Shown piece by piece: positions 52,409-61,723 of a stretch of 64,000 nucleotides of DNA. Position 1 is the first letter of the stretch. The number at the start of each line of letters is the position of its first letter. Origin of the DNA: Saprospirales bacterium (lineage in GTDB: Bacteria; Bacteroidota; Bacteroidia; Chitinophagales; Saprospiraceae). The position numbers and the translations under genes were made by a program. The DNA is taken from assembly GCA_016703765.1 (NCBI GenBank), contig JADJBL010000010.1, positions 1 through 64,000 of the forward strand, in the 5' to 3' direction. A model generated the notes under the pieces. It saw only the letters and a list, made by a program, of their open reading frames with translations, made no database searches and was not told the origin of the DNA.

Positions 52409-53503
52409 ATGCTCCAGGAATCCCTCATCCATAAAGCCCTTTCGGGCATTAAAGACCCTCGCAGCGGTCAGGACCTGCTGACTGCGAAAATGATAGAAGA
52501 TTTAAAGATCGTGGATAAGCAGGTGAATTTCACGCTGGTGCTGCCTTCTCTGAGCGCGGAGTACAAGTTCGAACTCCACGTGGCCATTGTCCAGGCCATC
52601 CAGGCGGAATACCCCGATGCAGAAGTGAATATTCACATGACGGCCAGAGCTCCTTCGGCGAATCAGCCGAGCAGCAGCGTGCCGCAAATTCGGAATATTA
52701 TTGCCGTGGCCTCCGGCAAAGGAGGTGTGGGGAAATCTACCGTTGCCGTAAACCTCGCTTTGGGCCTGAAAGAGCTCGGCGCCCGGGTGGGATTGCTCGA
52801 CGCGGATCTCTACGGTCCATCCATGCCCACCATGCTCGGGTTGAGCGGGGAGCGGCCACAGATACAGGAAATCAATGGAAAGCCGAAGATCGTGCCTTTG
52901 CAGGCCTACGGCATGCCGGTCATGTCGATCGGCTTCATCATCGAGCCCGAACAGGCTGTGGTGATGAGAGGCCCGCGGCTGGCGGCCATCATCCAGCAGT
53001 TTTTCAACGATGTGCTTTGGGATGCGCTCGACTACCTCGTGGTGGACCTTCCCCCTGGCACTGGCGATATTCAGTTGACCCTCGTGCAGACAGTCCCGGT
53101 GACGGGTGTCGTGATGGTCACCACGCCCCAGGATGTGGCGGTGGCCGATGCCATCAAGGCTATGAATATGTTCCGGATGCCAAACGTAGACGTCCCGATT
53201 TTGGGCGTCGTGGAAAACATGGCCTGGTTTACCCCTGCCGAATTGCCCAACAACAAATACTATATTTTTGGGGAAGGAGGGGGCGCCCGGCTTGCCAAGC
53301 TCTCTGAATCCATCATGCTGGGGCAGATACCGCTGGTGCAAAGCATCCGCGAAGCCGGAGACCATGGGAAGCCCAGCGTGTTGCGAGAGGATGCCATCAC
53401 GAAGAAGGCCTTTTTGGAAGTCGCGCAGAATGTGGCCCGCCAAACTGCCGCCCGGAATGAACTTTTGGCCCCTACAAGAATTGTTAAGATAGAACATCAA
53501 TAG
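52409..53503 (+). CDS. mrp: Mrp/NBP35-family P-loop ATPase (Fe-S cluster carrier)
   Basis: This 364-residue ApbC/Mrp-type protein carries and transfers Fe-S clusters. The N-terminal DUF59/MIP18-like domain (KALSGIKDPRSGQDLLT..EYKFELHVAIVQAIQ) is followed by the deviant Walker A VASGKGGVGKSTVAVNLALG, DADLYGPSMP and DLPPGTGDIQLTL. The usual CxxC cluster motif after VENM is absent; here the segment reads ENMAWFTPAELPNNKYYIFG, as I recall for Bacteroidota Mrp. A nifU-like gene starts 7 bases downstream, supporting the Fe-S role. Confidence 0.92.
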   Translation: MLQESLIHKALSGIKDPRSGQDLLTAKMIEDLKIVDKQVNFTLVLPSLSAEYKFELHVAIVQAIQAEYPDAEVNIHMTARAPSANQPSSSVPQIRNIIAVASGKGGVGKSTVAVNLALGLKELGARVGLLDADLYGPSMPTMLGLSGERPQIQEINGKPKIVPLQAYGMPVMSIGFIIEPEQAVVMRGPRLAAIIQQFFNDVLWDALDYLVVDLPPGTGDIQLTLVQTVPVTGVVMVTTPQDVAVADAIKAMNMFRMPNVDVPILGVVENMAWFTPAELPNNKYYIFGEGGGARLAKLSESIMLGQIPLVQSIREAGDHGKPSVLREDAITKKAFLEVAQNVARQTAARNELLAPTRIVKIEHQ

Positions 53504-53510
53504 ATCCATC

Positions 53511-53756
53511 ATGCCGAATACCGAACAACAAGCACTCCTTCGACGGGTTAACGAAGCGCTCGACAGCGTCCGGCCCCACCTCGTTGTGGACGGAGGCAAT
53601 GTGGAAGTGCTGGAAGTGACCAGCGACGGGAAGGTGAAAATCAGATGGGTCGGCAATTGCATCAATTGCTCCATGTCTGCCATGACCCTCAAAGCCGGCA
53701 TCGAGCAGGCCATTAAAGGAAAGATCCCCGAAATCGTGAGTGTGGAAGCCGTATGA
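53511..53756 (+). CDS. NifU-like C-terminal domain protein
   Basis: This 81-residue protein equals a single Nfu domain: [17 protein letters not shown], then the cluster-binding CINC in [23 protein letters not shown]. Such small Nfu proteins carry 4Fe-4S clusters to target enzymes. Its place between mrp and pyrF in one transcript suggests it delivers clusters together with Mrp. Its stop overlaps the pyrF ATG (ATGA). Confidence 0.93.
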   Translation: MPNTEQQALLRRVNEALDSVRPHLVVDGGNVEVLEVTSDGKVKIRWVGNCINCSMSAMTLKAGIEQAIKGKIPEIVSVEAV

Positions 53757-54559
53757 CCCGGGAGGAACTCATTTCCCAAATACGCAAAAAAAAGTCCTTC
53801 CTCTGCGTGGGCCTCGACCCCGAATGGGACCGTATCCCGCAGCATCTCCTCGAAAAAGACGATCCCGTTTTCGAATTTAACAAAGCCATCATCGACGCCA
53901 CACGCGACCTGTGCGTGGCCTATAAGCCAAACCTTGCCTTCTACGAATCCATGGGCCTGAAGGGTTGGAGCTCGCTCGAAAAAACCCTGGCCTACATTCC
54001 CTCCGAGCATTTCACCATTGCCGACGCCAAACGCGGAGATATCGGCAACACCTCCCGGCTCTACGCCAGGGCCTTCTTCGAAACCCTCGACTTCGACGCC
54101 ATCACCGTGGCGCCCTACATGGGCTCCGACAGCGTGTTGCCCTTTCTGGAATTTGAAGACAAGTGGGTGATCCTGCTCGCCCTGACCTCCAATGCGGGTA
54201 GCCGGGATTTTCAAATGCAGCCGACGCAAACAGGCGAGCCCTTGTTTTCGGAGGTCATGCGCAAAGCGCAGGAATGGGGCTCTCCGAAAAACCTCATGTT
54301 TGTCGTTGGAGCTACCCATCCATCTAAACTCGCCGAGGTCCGGCAACTGGCGCCCGATCATTTTTTCCTCGTGCCCGGGGTGGGCGCGCAAGGCGGGGAC
54401 CTCCAGGCCGTCATGAACTATGGCATGAATGCCGATTGCGGATTGCTGGTCAATTCCTCCCGGGGCATCATTTTTGCCGGCAATGGAGAGGATTTTGCCG
54501 AAAAAGCCAGAGAGGCGGCAGCCGGCGTACAATTGGAAATGGCAAAAAAAATATCGTGA
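53753..54559 (+). CDS. pyrF: Orotidine 5'-phosphate decarboxylase
   Basis: PyrF makes UMP from OMP. The 268-residue protein is of the longer type 2 class: [29 protein letters not shown], the catalytic [19 protein letters not shown] (Lys/Asp array), [13 protein letters not shown] and [15 protein letters not shown] with NSSRGIIFA at the phosphate site. The ATG overlaps the nifU stop, and its own stop overlaps the GTG of the VOC gene, so three genes are translationally linked. Confidence 0.95.
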   Translation: MTREELISQIRKKKSFLCVGLDPEWDRIPQHLLEKDDPVFEFNKAIIDATRDLCVAYKPNLAFYESMGLKGWSSLEKTLAYIPSEHFTIADAKRGDIGNTSRLYARAFFETLDFDAITVAPYMGSDSVLPFLEFEDKWVILLALTSNAGSRDFQMQPTQTGEPLFSEVMRKAQEWGSPKNLMFVVGATHPSKLAEVRQLAPDHFFLVPGVGAQGGDLQAVMNYGMNADCGLLVNSSRGIIFAGNGEDFAEKAREAAAGVQLEMAKKIS

Positions 54560-54949
54560 AACAGAACATCTTTCAACTGGCGCTCGTCGTAGAAGACTAT
54601 GACGAAGCCATCGACTTCTATACCAAAAAGCTCCATTTTACGCTGGTAGAAGATACGGCCATGAGTCCGACCAAACGTTGGGTCGTCGTGGCGCCCCCCG
54701 GTTCGAATGGCTGCCGCCTGCTGCTGGCAAAAGCTGCGGATGAGACCCAAAAAAGCAGGGTCGGCAATCAGACCGGCGGAAGGGTTTTTCTGTTTTTACA
54801 TACGGACAATTTCGAAGCGGGACTACCAAAATCTCCTCGACCAAGGCGTCACCATCGTCCGGCAGCCAGCAAAAGAGGCCTGGGGGATGGTGGCGGTATT
54901 TCAGGACCTCTATGGAAACCTCTGGGACCTGATAGAACCAGCTGGTTGA
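54556..54949 (+). CDS. VOC (glyoxalase/bleomycin resistance-like) protein, one frameshift
   Basis: This small vicinal-oxygen-chelate protein has about 130 residues and begins at GTG 54556, which overlaps the pyrF stop (GTGA). It shows [33 protein letters not shown] and [12 protein letters not shown]. The frame then shifts: removing one G near 54814 restores [39 protein letters not shown], the conserved end of the family. Metal ligands typical of the fold are His/Glu on these strands. Substrate unknown. As written, the protein would end in a nonsense tail. Confidence 0.85.
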
Positions 54950-54965
54950 AAAAAAATTAGCCATT

Positions 54966-54999
54966 CAACTAAAAAAATAGTTGATAGTTTAAATAACTA
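54966..54999. promoter_or_regulatory. Tandem dyads, candidate BlaI operator
   Basis: CAACTA-A6-TAGTTG (54966-54983) and TAGTT-TAAAT-AACTA (54985-54999) are adjacent palindromes sharing the half-site AACTA/TAGTT. They sit about 75-105 bases upstream of blaI, where BlaI/MecI-type repressors normally bind their own promoter. Confidence 0.55.
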
Positions 55000-55023
55000 G
55001 TCGTATCTTGCCGCCAATAAATA

Positions 55024-55066
55024 TTGAATGGAACGGGCATCGCCCGTTCCATTCAAATAATTTTTT
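55024..55066 (+). terminator. Perfect 15-bp hairpin with T run, just before blaI
   Basis: TTGAATGGAACGGGC and GCCCGTTCCATTCAA flank a 3-base loop and are followed by ATAATTTTTTT. It is a good intrinsic terminator for the mrp-nifU-pyrF-VOC unit. If blaI is transcribed from the operator region upstream, the hairpin lies in its leader and could act as an attenuator. Confidence 0.8.
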
Positions 55067-55071
55067 TGGCT

Positions 55072-55455
55072 ATGAAAAAACTTACCCGCGCAGAAGAAGA
55101 AATCATGCAAGCCGTATGGGCATTGGGGGAGTGTACGGTCGGAGATATCCGAACCTATCTGGAAACCCAGCTGCAGCTACCCAAACCCGCTCAAAGCACC
55201 GTTTCTACCGTGGCCAGGATCCTGCTCGAGAAAGGGTTTCTCGAGCACCGCGCCTACGGACGCACCTTTGTGTACTCGCCAAGGGTGAGCAAAGAGGATT
55301 ACAGCCGCCAATCCATTAAACAATTGGTAAGCGATTACTTCGGAGGATCTGCCAACCGCCTCGTGTCGTTCCTGGTCAAGCAGGAGGATTTAAGCCTGGA
55401 AGAACTCAACCGCCTGGTTGAAAAACTCGATCCCGATCAAAAATCCAAGCCATGA
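55072..55455 (+). CDS. BlaI/MecI/CopY-family transcriptional repressor
   Basis: This 127-residue winged-helix repressor starts at ATG 55072 (MKKLTRAEEEIMQAVW). The DNA-binding part is ECTVGDIRTYLETQ..AQSTVSTVARILLEKGFLEHRAYGRTFVYSP, with the C-terminal dimerisation helices (SRQSIKQLVSDYFGGSANRLVSFLV). In homologous systems the membrane M56 protein triggers cleavage of the repressor near the FVYSP region. The stop overlaps the ATG of the M56 gene (ATGA). Two palindromes upstream are candidate operators. Confidence 0.94.
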   Translation: MKKLTRAEEEIMQAVWALGECTVGDIRTYLETQLQLPKPAQSTVSTVARILLEKGFLEHRAYGRTFVYSPRVSKEDYSRQSIKQLVSDYFGGSANRLVSFLVKQEDLSLEELNRLVEKLDPDQKSKP

Positions 55456-56789
55456 TCGCCTATTTTATCGCCGTTTCTGTATGCTGGGTCGCCTGCCTGG
55501 CATTGTATGCCGGCCTGCTCCGAGGGGAGAAATTCTTCCATCTCAACAGGGTTTATTTGCTGTTGACCCTGGCCCTGGGTTTGCTGATACCTCTGATCGA
55601 CTGGTTTCCCGCCACCGGCTCTCCGCAAACTGGCTGGATCAGTCAGGTCATCTGGTTGCCGGAGGTAACGGTTTCGGATATTTCTCCGAAAAATTGGCCC
55701 GTCGGAGAAAAAATCAGCTTCGCGGACATTTTATTGGGCATTTACCTGACCGGTTGCGCAATTATGACAGCCAGGCTGCTCAGGTACCTGTGGCAATTGG
55801 CCGCACTGATCCGCTCCGGTGTGAAAACGCGCGAAAAGGGTTTTACCCTCGTAGAAACCGATCGGGTAAGTACGCCTTTTTCTTTCCTGGGGTATTTATT
55901 CTGGAATCCCGCCCTGGATTTTGATCCCGAAACAGCCCGTACGGTTCGCACACACGAAGAGGCGCATATTCGCCAGGGACACAGCATGGACCTCCTCGCC
56001 CTGGAACTGATCGGGATATTTGCCTGGTGGTGCCCCTTCTGGTATGCCTACAACCGGGCGCTTCGGAATGTGCACGAATACCTGGCCGATTCGGCGGCCA
56101 TCCGCCAGATTTCCACCCGCGATTACGGCCAATTGCTAATCCGCCAATGCCTTAGCCACCCTGCTCCGGCACTGGCCCACGGCCTTCCACATCATTCTCA
56201 ACTTAAAAATCGTATAGCTATGATGACTAAATCAAATTCTTCCCGCCTGGCAGTTGCCAAGTATTTCACCCTTTTGCCGTTGACGGCCCTACTTTCCGTG
56301 GCTTGCGCTCAGACCGAGCCCATGGATATGGTCGTCCACACGCCGCCGGCTATGAACCAGCCGGTATCTCAGCTGATCGACACGGTAATTACTTACGATC
56401 CGGCAACCTATGTGGAGACCATGGAGGTTTTTAAAACCGACATTTATGCACAAGTGGAGCAGATGCCGGTCTTTGGCTCCTGTCCCGATCTGAAGGGAGA
56501 TGCCCTGGCCAATTGCTCCAACGGCAACCTCATGCAATTTATCGTATCGCAAATGCGCTACCCAAAGGAGGCCAAAAAAGCCGGGGTGCAGGGGATGGTC
56601 GTGGCCAGTTTCATCGTGTTAAAATCCGGTCAGGTTGGAAACATCCAGATCAAGAAAAGCGTCTCGACCGAATGCGACGCCGAGGTAAGGCGGCTGATCT
56701 CCGAAATGCCGGCATGGCAGCCGGGGACGATCGAGGGTAAGCCGGTGGCTGTAGAAATGTCGCTGCCTATCAAATTCAAATTGGATTAA
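55452..56789 (+). CDS. M56 (BlaR1-like) membrane peptidase with TonB C-terminal domain
   Basis: This 445-residue inner-membrane sensor-peptidase has transmembrane helices at the N-terminus (MIAYFIAVSVCWVACLALYAGLL and neighbours). The zinc motif is RTHEEAHIRQGHSMDLL (HExxH variant HEEAH), followed by ALELIGIFAWWCPFWYAYNRALRNVHEYLAD, which supplies the third ligand. After a helix near residue 280 the C-terminal periplasmic part is a TonB/energy-transducer domain (MRYPKEAKKAGVQGMVVASFIV, MPAWQPGTIEGKPVAVEMSLPI) instead of a beta-lactam sensor. This M56-TonB fusion is common in Bacteroidota; the signal is unknown. Confidence 0.93.
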   Translation: MIAYFIAVSVCWVACLALYAGLLRGEKFFHLNRVYLLLTLALGLLIPLIDWFPATGSPQTGWISQVIWLPEVTVSDISPKNWPVGEKISFADILLGIYLTGCAIMTARLLRYLWQLAALIRSGVKTREKGFTLVETDRVSTPFSFLGYLFWNPALDFDPETARTVRTHEEAHIRQGHSMDLLALELIGIFAWWCPFWYAYNRALRNVHEYLADSAAIRQISTRDYGQLLIRQCLSHPAPALAHGLPHHSQLKNRIAMMTKSNSSRLAVAKYFTLLPLTALLSVACAQTEPMDMVVHTPPAMNQPVSQLIDTVITYDPATYVETMEVFKTDIYAQVEQMPVFGSCPDLKGDALANCSNGNLMQFIVSQMRYPKEAKKAGVQGMVVASFIVLKSGQVGNIQIKKSVSTECDAEVRRLISEMPAWQPGTIEGKPVAVEMSLPIKFKLD

Positions 56790-56806
56790 GATCCTCTTTC
56801 AAGCAA

Positions 56807-56843
56807 AAAAGGCTGCGGGACATGATCCCGCAGCCTTTTTTTT
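56807..56843. terminator. Bidirectional intrinsic terminator
   Basis: AAAAGGCTGCGGGA and TCCCGCAGCCTTTT pair over a short loop (CATGA), followed by T-rich sequence. It separates the convergent M56 and TonB-receptor genes. Confidence 0.93.
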
Positions 56844-59273
56844 ATTCGCCTCCTACGCGCCCTGCTTCATCTTCGAGGCCTGTGTTCCTTCGGCGCGATT
56901 TCACGTTTTCATTTCCGAAGTTGTAGCTTAAACTCAGGTTCACCCTGCGGCTGTCCCACCTTCCGAATCCGGCGGTGTAAAGGCCGTCGAAGTCGGAGAA
57001 TCCGTCCCAGCCCGACTCGTAAAATATATCGTTGGCGTTGAGCCGGACGTTGAGCCGATTGCGCAGGAATTTGCGCTGCAGGCCCAGGTCCAGACTCCAG
57101 CTCGGTTCGTAGAGAAATATGCCGCCCCAGATGCCGGGCCCTGAATACCAGCCGGAGATTTCCCCTTTGAAGCCGGCCGGGAGGTCGAAAGTATGTTGTT
57201 GGTAGATATTATAGGAGAACGCCTGTACATCGACAATGGCGCCGTCGCCGTAATCCGCCTGGTTGTCCTGATGGGAGCCGCTGAGGTTGAAATATGCGTT
57301 CCACCACTTGAAGATCTGGACCGGCGCGCTGATATTGGCGCTGAAGATCCTTTGTTCGGCCAGGTTGGCCCAGGTGATAAAATTGGCGCGGGGGTCGTCC
57401 TCATCCGGTGCGATCAGGCGGGTGATCTGGTCGGTGGTCAGGCTATAGGCGATCTTGAAATTGTACCGGTAGGCCAGGGTGTAACCCAATTCGAGGTTGT
57501 TGACGATTTCGGGGCGGAGGAAGGGATTCCCTTTCTCGTAAGACAACTGGCTGAGCTGGTTGTTGAACGGATTAAGCACATTGTAATCGGGCCGGTTGAT
57601 CCTCCGGCCGTAATTCAGGGCCAGACCGTGTTGCGGGGCGAGCTGCCAGGTCAGTCCGGCGCTGGGGAACCAGTTGAGGTAGTCCAGTATTACAGGGGGT
57701 TCCTGCAATTCGGGCAGGAATGCCTGCAGGTTGCCCATGGCATCGGTTTGTTCGGCGCGGATGCCGGCGGAGAAGTTCCATTTTTCACCGAGAGGCCTTC
57801 CGTAGTTGACATATCCGGCATAGACGTTTTCGTCGTATTCAAAGCGGTTTGACTTGTTGTTGTCTTGCACGGGAATTCCGTTCAGGACGTCGTTGACGAG
57901 AAAAGTGTTGTCAGAAACCACCCGGCTCAGTTTGGAGCCCAGGCTCAGTTTTCCGCCCAGGAGATCGGATTCGAAATCGACTTTAAACGTATAGATGTCG
58001 ATATTAGTCGGGGTGTTAAAGCTGTTGATGAACTCGTAGGACGACCTCTTCCTGTGCATCGAAATATTGGGTGGGCTGGTAGCGTGCGCTCTTGTTGCGG
58101 TAGGCCCCGTAGTCTGCGTCGATGTTCAGGGTGCGGCCCTTGTTGTTGTCGAAGCGGTAATTGAGGTTAAAGGCATTCTGGTTTCTGCTGTCGTTCACAT
58201 CGGTATCTGCCACCAGGATGCTGTCGATGGAAGTGGCAGTCTGCCCATTGGCGATGGCGATCCTGTTATAGGCCATGCGGTCTGTCTTGCCGTTGCCCCC
58301 GCTGTACAGAAAGCCGATGGTATGTTTCTTTCCGAGGAAAAAATCAGTCCCCACGCGGTAGTCCTTGTGACGCCAATTGTTGGTGTTATGGTAGATTTCG
58401 TCCAGAACCAGGCCATTTTGGAAACTCAGGAACTCGATGCGATGGTATCCGCTGCCATCGCCGATTCCTGCCGAGCCGAAGACGTTCAAGGTCTTGTTGC
58501 GATAATTTCCGCTCCCGCTGATATTGCCGCGGGCGTAGCGGCCCTGGCTAAAAGAACCGCTCAGAGAGCCATTGGCCCCCAGGTTTTTGTCCTTTTTCAG
58601 GCGTATATCGATGATCCCTGCATTGCCCTCTGCCTCGTATTTGGCGCCCGGATTGGTAATGATGTCAATCCGGTCGATCTGGTCGGCGGGGATATTGCTG
58701 AGGTAATTGCTCAGCTCCTGCCCGCCGAGGGAAGCCTTTTTCCATCGATATAGATCAACACCCCGGAGCGTCCTAGGACGTTGATGTTGTCGTTGTTGTC
58801 GACGGTGACGGCGGGGGCTTTGCGCAAAAGGGAAAGGGCATCCGAACCGGTGCTGTTGATCGTTCCCTCTACGTTGAATACCGTGCGATCGGGTTTGATC
58901 TCCACCAGGAACGCGAAGCGGTAATAGTAGCTTCCTGGAGATCGACGATAGCGGATTCGAAGGAAAGGACTCCGAGGTCTGTTTGTTGATCGGGCTTCAG
59001 GACGATATCGTTTTTAACGAGGTCTTCCGAGCCCACATGGGTCGCAACCAGGTTGTAAGTACCGGGGTTTATCCCGATAAAAGTAAAAACGCCCGCTTCG
59101 TCGCTGGTTTCGACCTTTGCAAGGCTGCTGTCCAGGGTGGAATAAAGGGCGACATTGGCAAAAACAACCGCTGATTGGTCGGTGTTTTGTAATTGGCCGC
59201 GAAGGCTGGAGGATTGGGCCTGAATGCTCAGGATGCTGATGAGGATCAGCGCCGGGGTGAAGATTGTTTTCAT
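56842..59273 (-). pseudogene. TonB-dependent receptor, outer-membrane beta-barrel family, three frameshifts
   Basis: Reading frames join into a receptor of about 805 residues. From ATG 59273 there is a signal peptide (KTIFTPALILISILSIQAQ). A carboxypeptidase-regulatory-like domain follows (SLRGQLQNTDQSAVVFANVAL, DEAGVFTFIGINPGTY). A shift near 58910 leads to the plug (VEIKPDRTVFNVEG, DALSLLRKAPAVTVDNNDNINVLGRSGVLIYIDGK). A second shift near 58735 gives LSNYLSNIPADQIDRIDIITNPGAKYEAEGNAGIIDI. A third, near 58040, opens the long barrel ending in RVNLSLSYNFGNENV. The type is the OMP_b-brl_3 class, distinct from the Oar receptor at 22614. The ligand is unknown. All parts are well conserved, so sequencing indels are plausible. 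Confidence 0.83.
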
Positions 59274-59374
59274 AATAGCAATGGGTGAGGCAATGGAATG
59301 AAGAACACCCCAGACGGGCCAAGGTTGCATTGACAGGAAAGGAATTTTATTATTACATTCGATAAAAAATAAGC

Positions 59375-61679
59375 ATGAAATTTCGTCCATATCCGTTATT
59401 TCTAAGCGCTTTTCTACTTCCCCTTGCCCTGTTTTCCCAAACTCCCTTTCCTGACCTGGCGCCGGTATTCAAGGACGATGTCATCCCGCGGATTGACATC
59501 CTCATTCCTCCCGATTCTCTTGACATCATGCTCGAATCCGGTAACGAACAAAGCAATTACCACTGGCACGGCACTTTCCTGTTCGACAACGGAACGATGA
59601 AAGACACGGTCGAAAACATCGGCTTCCGCCTGAGGGGGAACACCTCCCGATACGCCGATAAAAAATCCTTTAAAGTATCCTTCAACACCTACGAAACAGG
59701 CCGCCAATGGGAAGGTCTGGAAAAGCTCAACCTCAACGGAGAGCACAACGACCCGACCGTAGCCCGCTCGAAGATCTGCTGGGACCTTCTTCGCTCCATG
59801 AAAGTGCCCGCCTCAAGATCCAACCACGTCGACCTTTATATCAATGGCGATTTCTACGGGCTCTATATCAATGTGGAGCATGTGGACGACGAATTCGTGC
59901 AATTGCGGTTCGGCAACGACGAAGGGAATCTATACAAATGCACCTATCCCGCCGATTTGGTGTACAAAGGCGCCAACCCCAACCTGTACAAGGAAACCTT
60001 TAACGGCAGAAGAGCTTATGAACTGACGACCAACGAAGATGTGGACGATTACTCAGACCTGGCCCATTTCATCGATGTCCTGAACAACACCCCATTGCCC
60101 AGCTTCCTGTGAACTGGAGAAGGTTTTTGAGGTGGATAATTACCTGAAAGCCCTGGCCTTCGATGTTTTGTCGGGCAATTGGGATGGACCGGTTTACAAC
60201 AAAAACAATTTCTACCTCTACCACAACCAGGCCACCGGAAAATTTGAGTACATCCCCTACGACCTCGACAACACCCTGGGGATCGACTGGCTAGGCCAGG
60301 ATTGGGAAGACCGGGACATCTACGACTGGTCTCCAAACGACCCAAGGCCCTTATACGACCGCATCCTGGCGGTTTCGGATTACCGTGACCGTTTTCCTAC
60401 TATGGACCAGTTTATGGATGAGATCTTTGCGGAAAGCGCTCTATTTCCCTATATCGAAACCATGAGGGATATGATCACGCCTTCTGCCGAGGACGACCCA
60501 TACCGGCCACTGGATTGGGGCTTTACAACCGATGACTTTTTCAATTCCTACGAGGAGGAGCTGCCTTTTTTTCAAACCCCGATCGGGTTGAAGCCATATA
60601 TCACCGAGCGCCGGAACAGCGCCCTTCAGCAACTAGACCTGAATAATATCGAGCCGATACTCAGCGAGGTGGGCAATAACCATCCCAGCGCCCTCCAGGA
60701 TATCTCCATCTTTGCCTATGCCGAGGACGACGGATCTCTCGTCTCCGTGGAGGCCTGCTACCAGTTGAATGGCCAAAACCTGAGCTGCGTGGAGATGTTC
60801 GACGACGGACTCCATGCCGACGGTTTGCCGGGGGATGGGACCTACGGGGCTGTAATTCCCGCGCTCAATCAACAGGCAGAAGTGGATTATTACGTCCAGG
60901 CTACCGACAATTCGGGGAAGGAGAGCCGGCAGCCCGTCTGCGGAACGAAAAAGATCTTTATCGGAAACGCCTCGGTGCCTCTGGTGCTCAACGAGTTGAT
61001 GGCCAGCAATACGGGAATTATCACAGATGAAGCAGGGGAATACGACGACTGGATCGAAATATTCAGCCTGAGCGATGTGCCGGTATTCCTCGGAAACTAT
61101 CATTTGTCGGACAATGAAGCCGACCCCACAAAATGGCCCATGCCCGATATCTGGATCCAACCCGGGCAGTATCTCCTTTTTTGGGCAGATGAGGACCAGG
61201 AGCAGGGGGAATTGCACACCAATTTCAAACTCAGCGCCGACGGCGAGTTTGTGGGCATTTTTGCCGGTTCGGCGGAGAATTATGCCCTGATCGACGGGAT
61301 AAGCTTCGGTCAGCTGGATATAGATGCAGCTTTCGGCCGGCTACCAAATGGTACGGGGCCCTTTCAGGCGGTTTATCCTACTCCCGGCGCCATAAACCAG
61401 GCGCCGGATGCGGTGGAAGACCTGGATCAAAGCTCCCGCCAGTTAAAGGTCTTTCCCAACCCTTTTTCAGATGTCCTCACGCTTGAATGGGAATTAACAG
61501 GTCAGACAAAGGCGGACCTGGTATTGCGAAACGTGCTTGGGACTGCCGTTCTGGAACGAAAAGCAGAGGGTCTTTCCAGTACTTTAATAACCTCAGGATT
61601 GCCGGCAGGAACTTATTTTGTCGAGGCGCTTTTTCCCACAGGACAGCGGTTGATAAAAAAAGTGTCACTTATACACTAA
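59375..61679 (+). CDS. CotH-kinase/lamin-tail surface protein with T9SS sorting domain, one frameshift
   Basis: This exported protein of about 767 residues has a signal peptide (FRPYPLFLSAFLLPLALFSQ). The CotH kinase domain shows FRLRGNTSRYADKKSFKVSF, LNLNGEHNDPTVARSKICWDLLR and, after the break, YNKNNFYLYHNQATGKFEYIPYDLDNTLGI, with the DLDNTLG metal-binding motif. CotH proteins phosphorylate other surface proteins. A lamin-tail domain (LVLNELMASNTGIITDEAGEYDDWIEI) and a type A T9SS signal (VFPNPFSDVLTLEW..LPAGTYFVEA) follow. The frame breaks near 60108, where one added base before TGTGAACTGGAG joins PSF to CELEKVFEVDNYL. Confidence 0.87.
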
Positions 61680-61696
61680 TTGATTTTCGCCTTTCG

Positions 61697-61704
61697 TAGT
61701 TTTG
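61697..61704 (+). promoter_or_regulatory. Candidate -7 element TAGTTTTG of the phosphofructokinase gene
   Basis: This TAnnTTTG match lies 20 bases before the ATG at 61724. No -33 TTTG is visible. Confidence 0.4.
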
Positions 61705-61723
61705 GAGCTTAATCATTCGACAA

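Noticed and set aside
52502..54532. A 676-residue antisense frame spanning mrp, nifU and pyrF
   Set aside because: It crosses three well-identified plus-strand genes and has no family motif.
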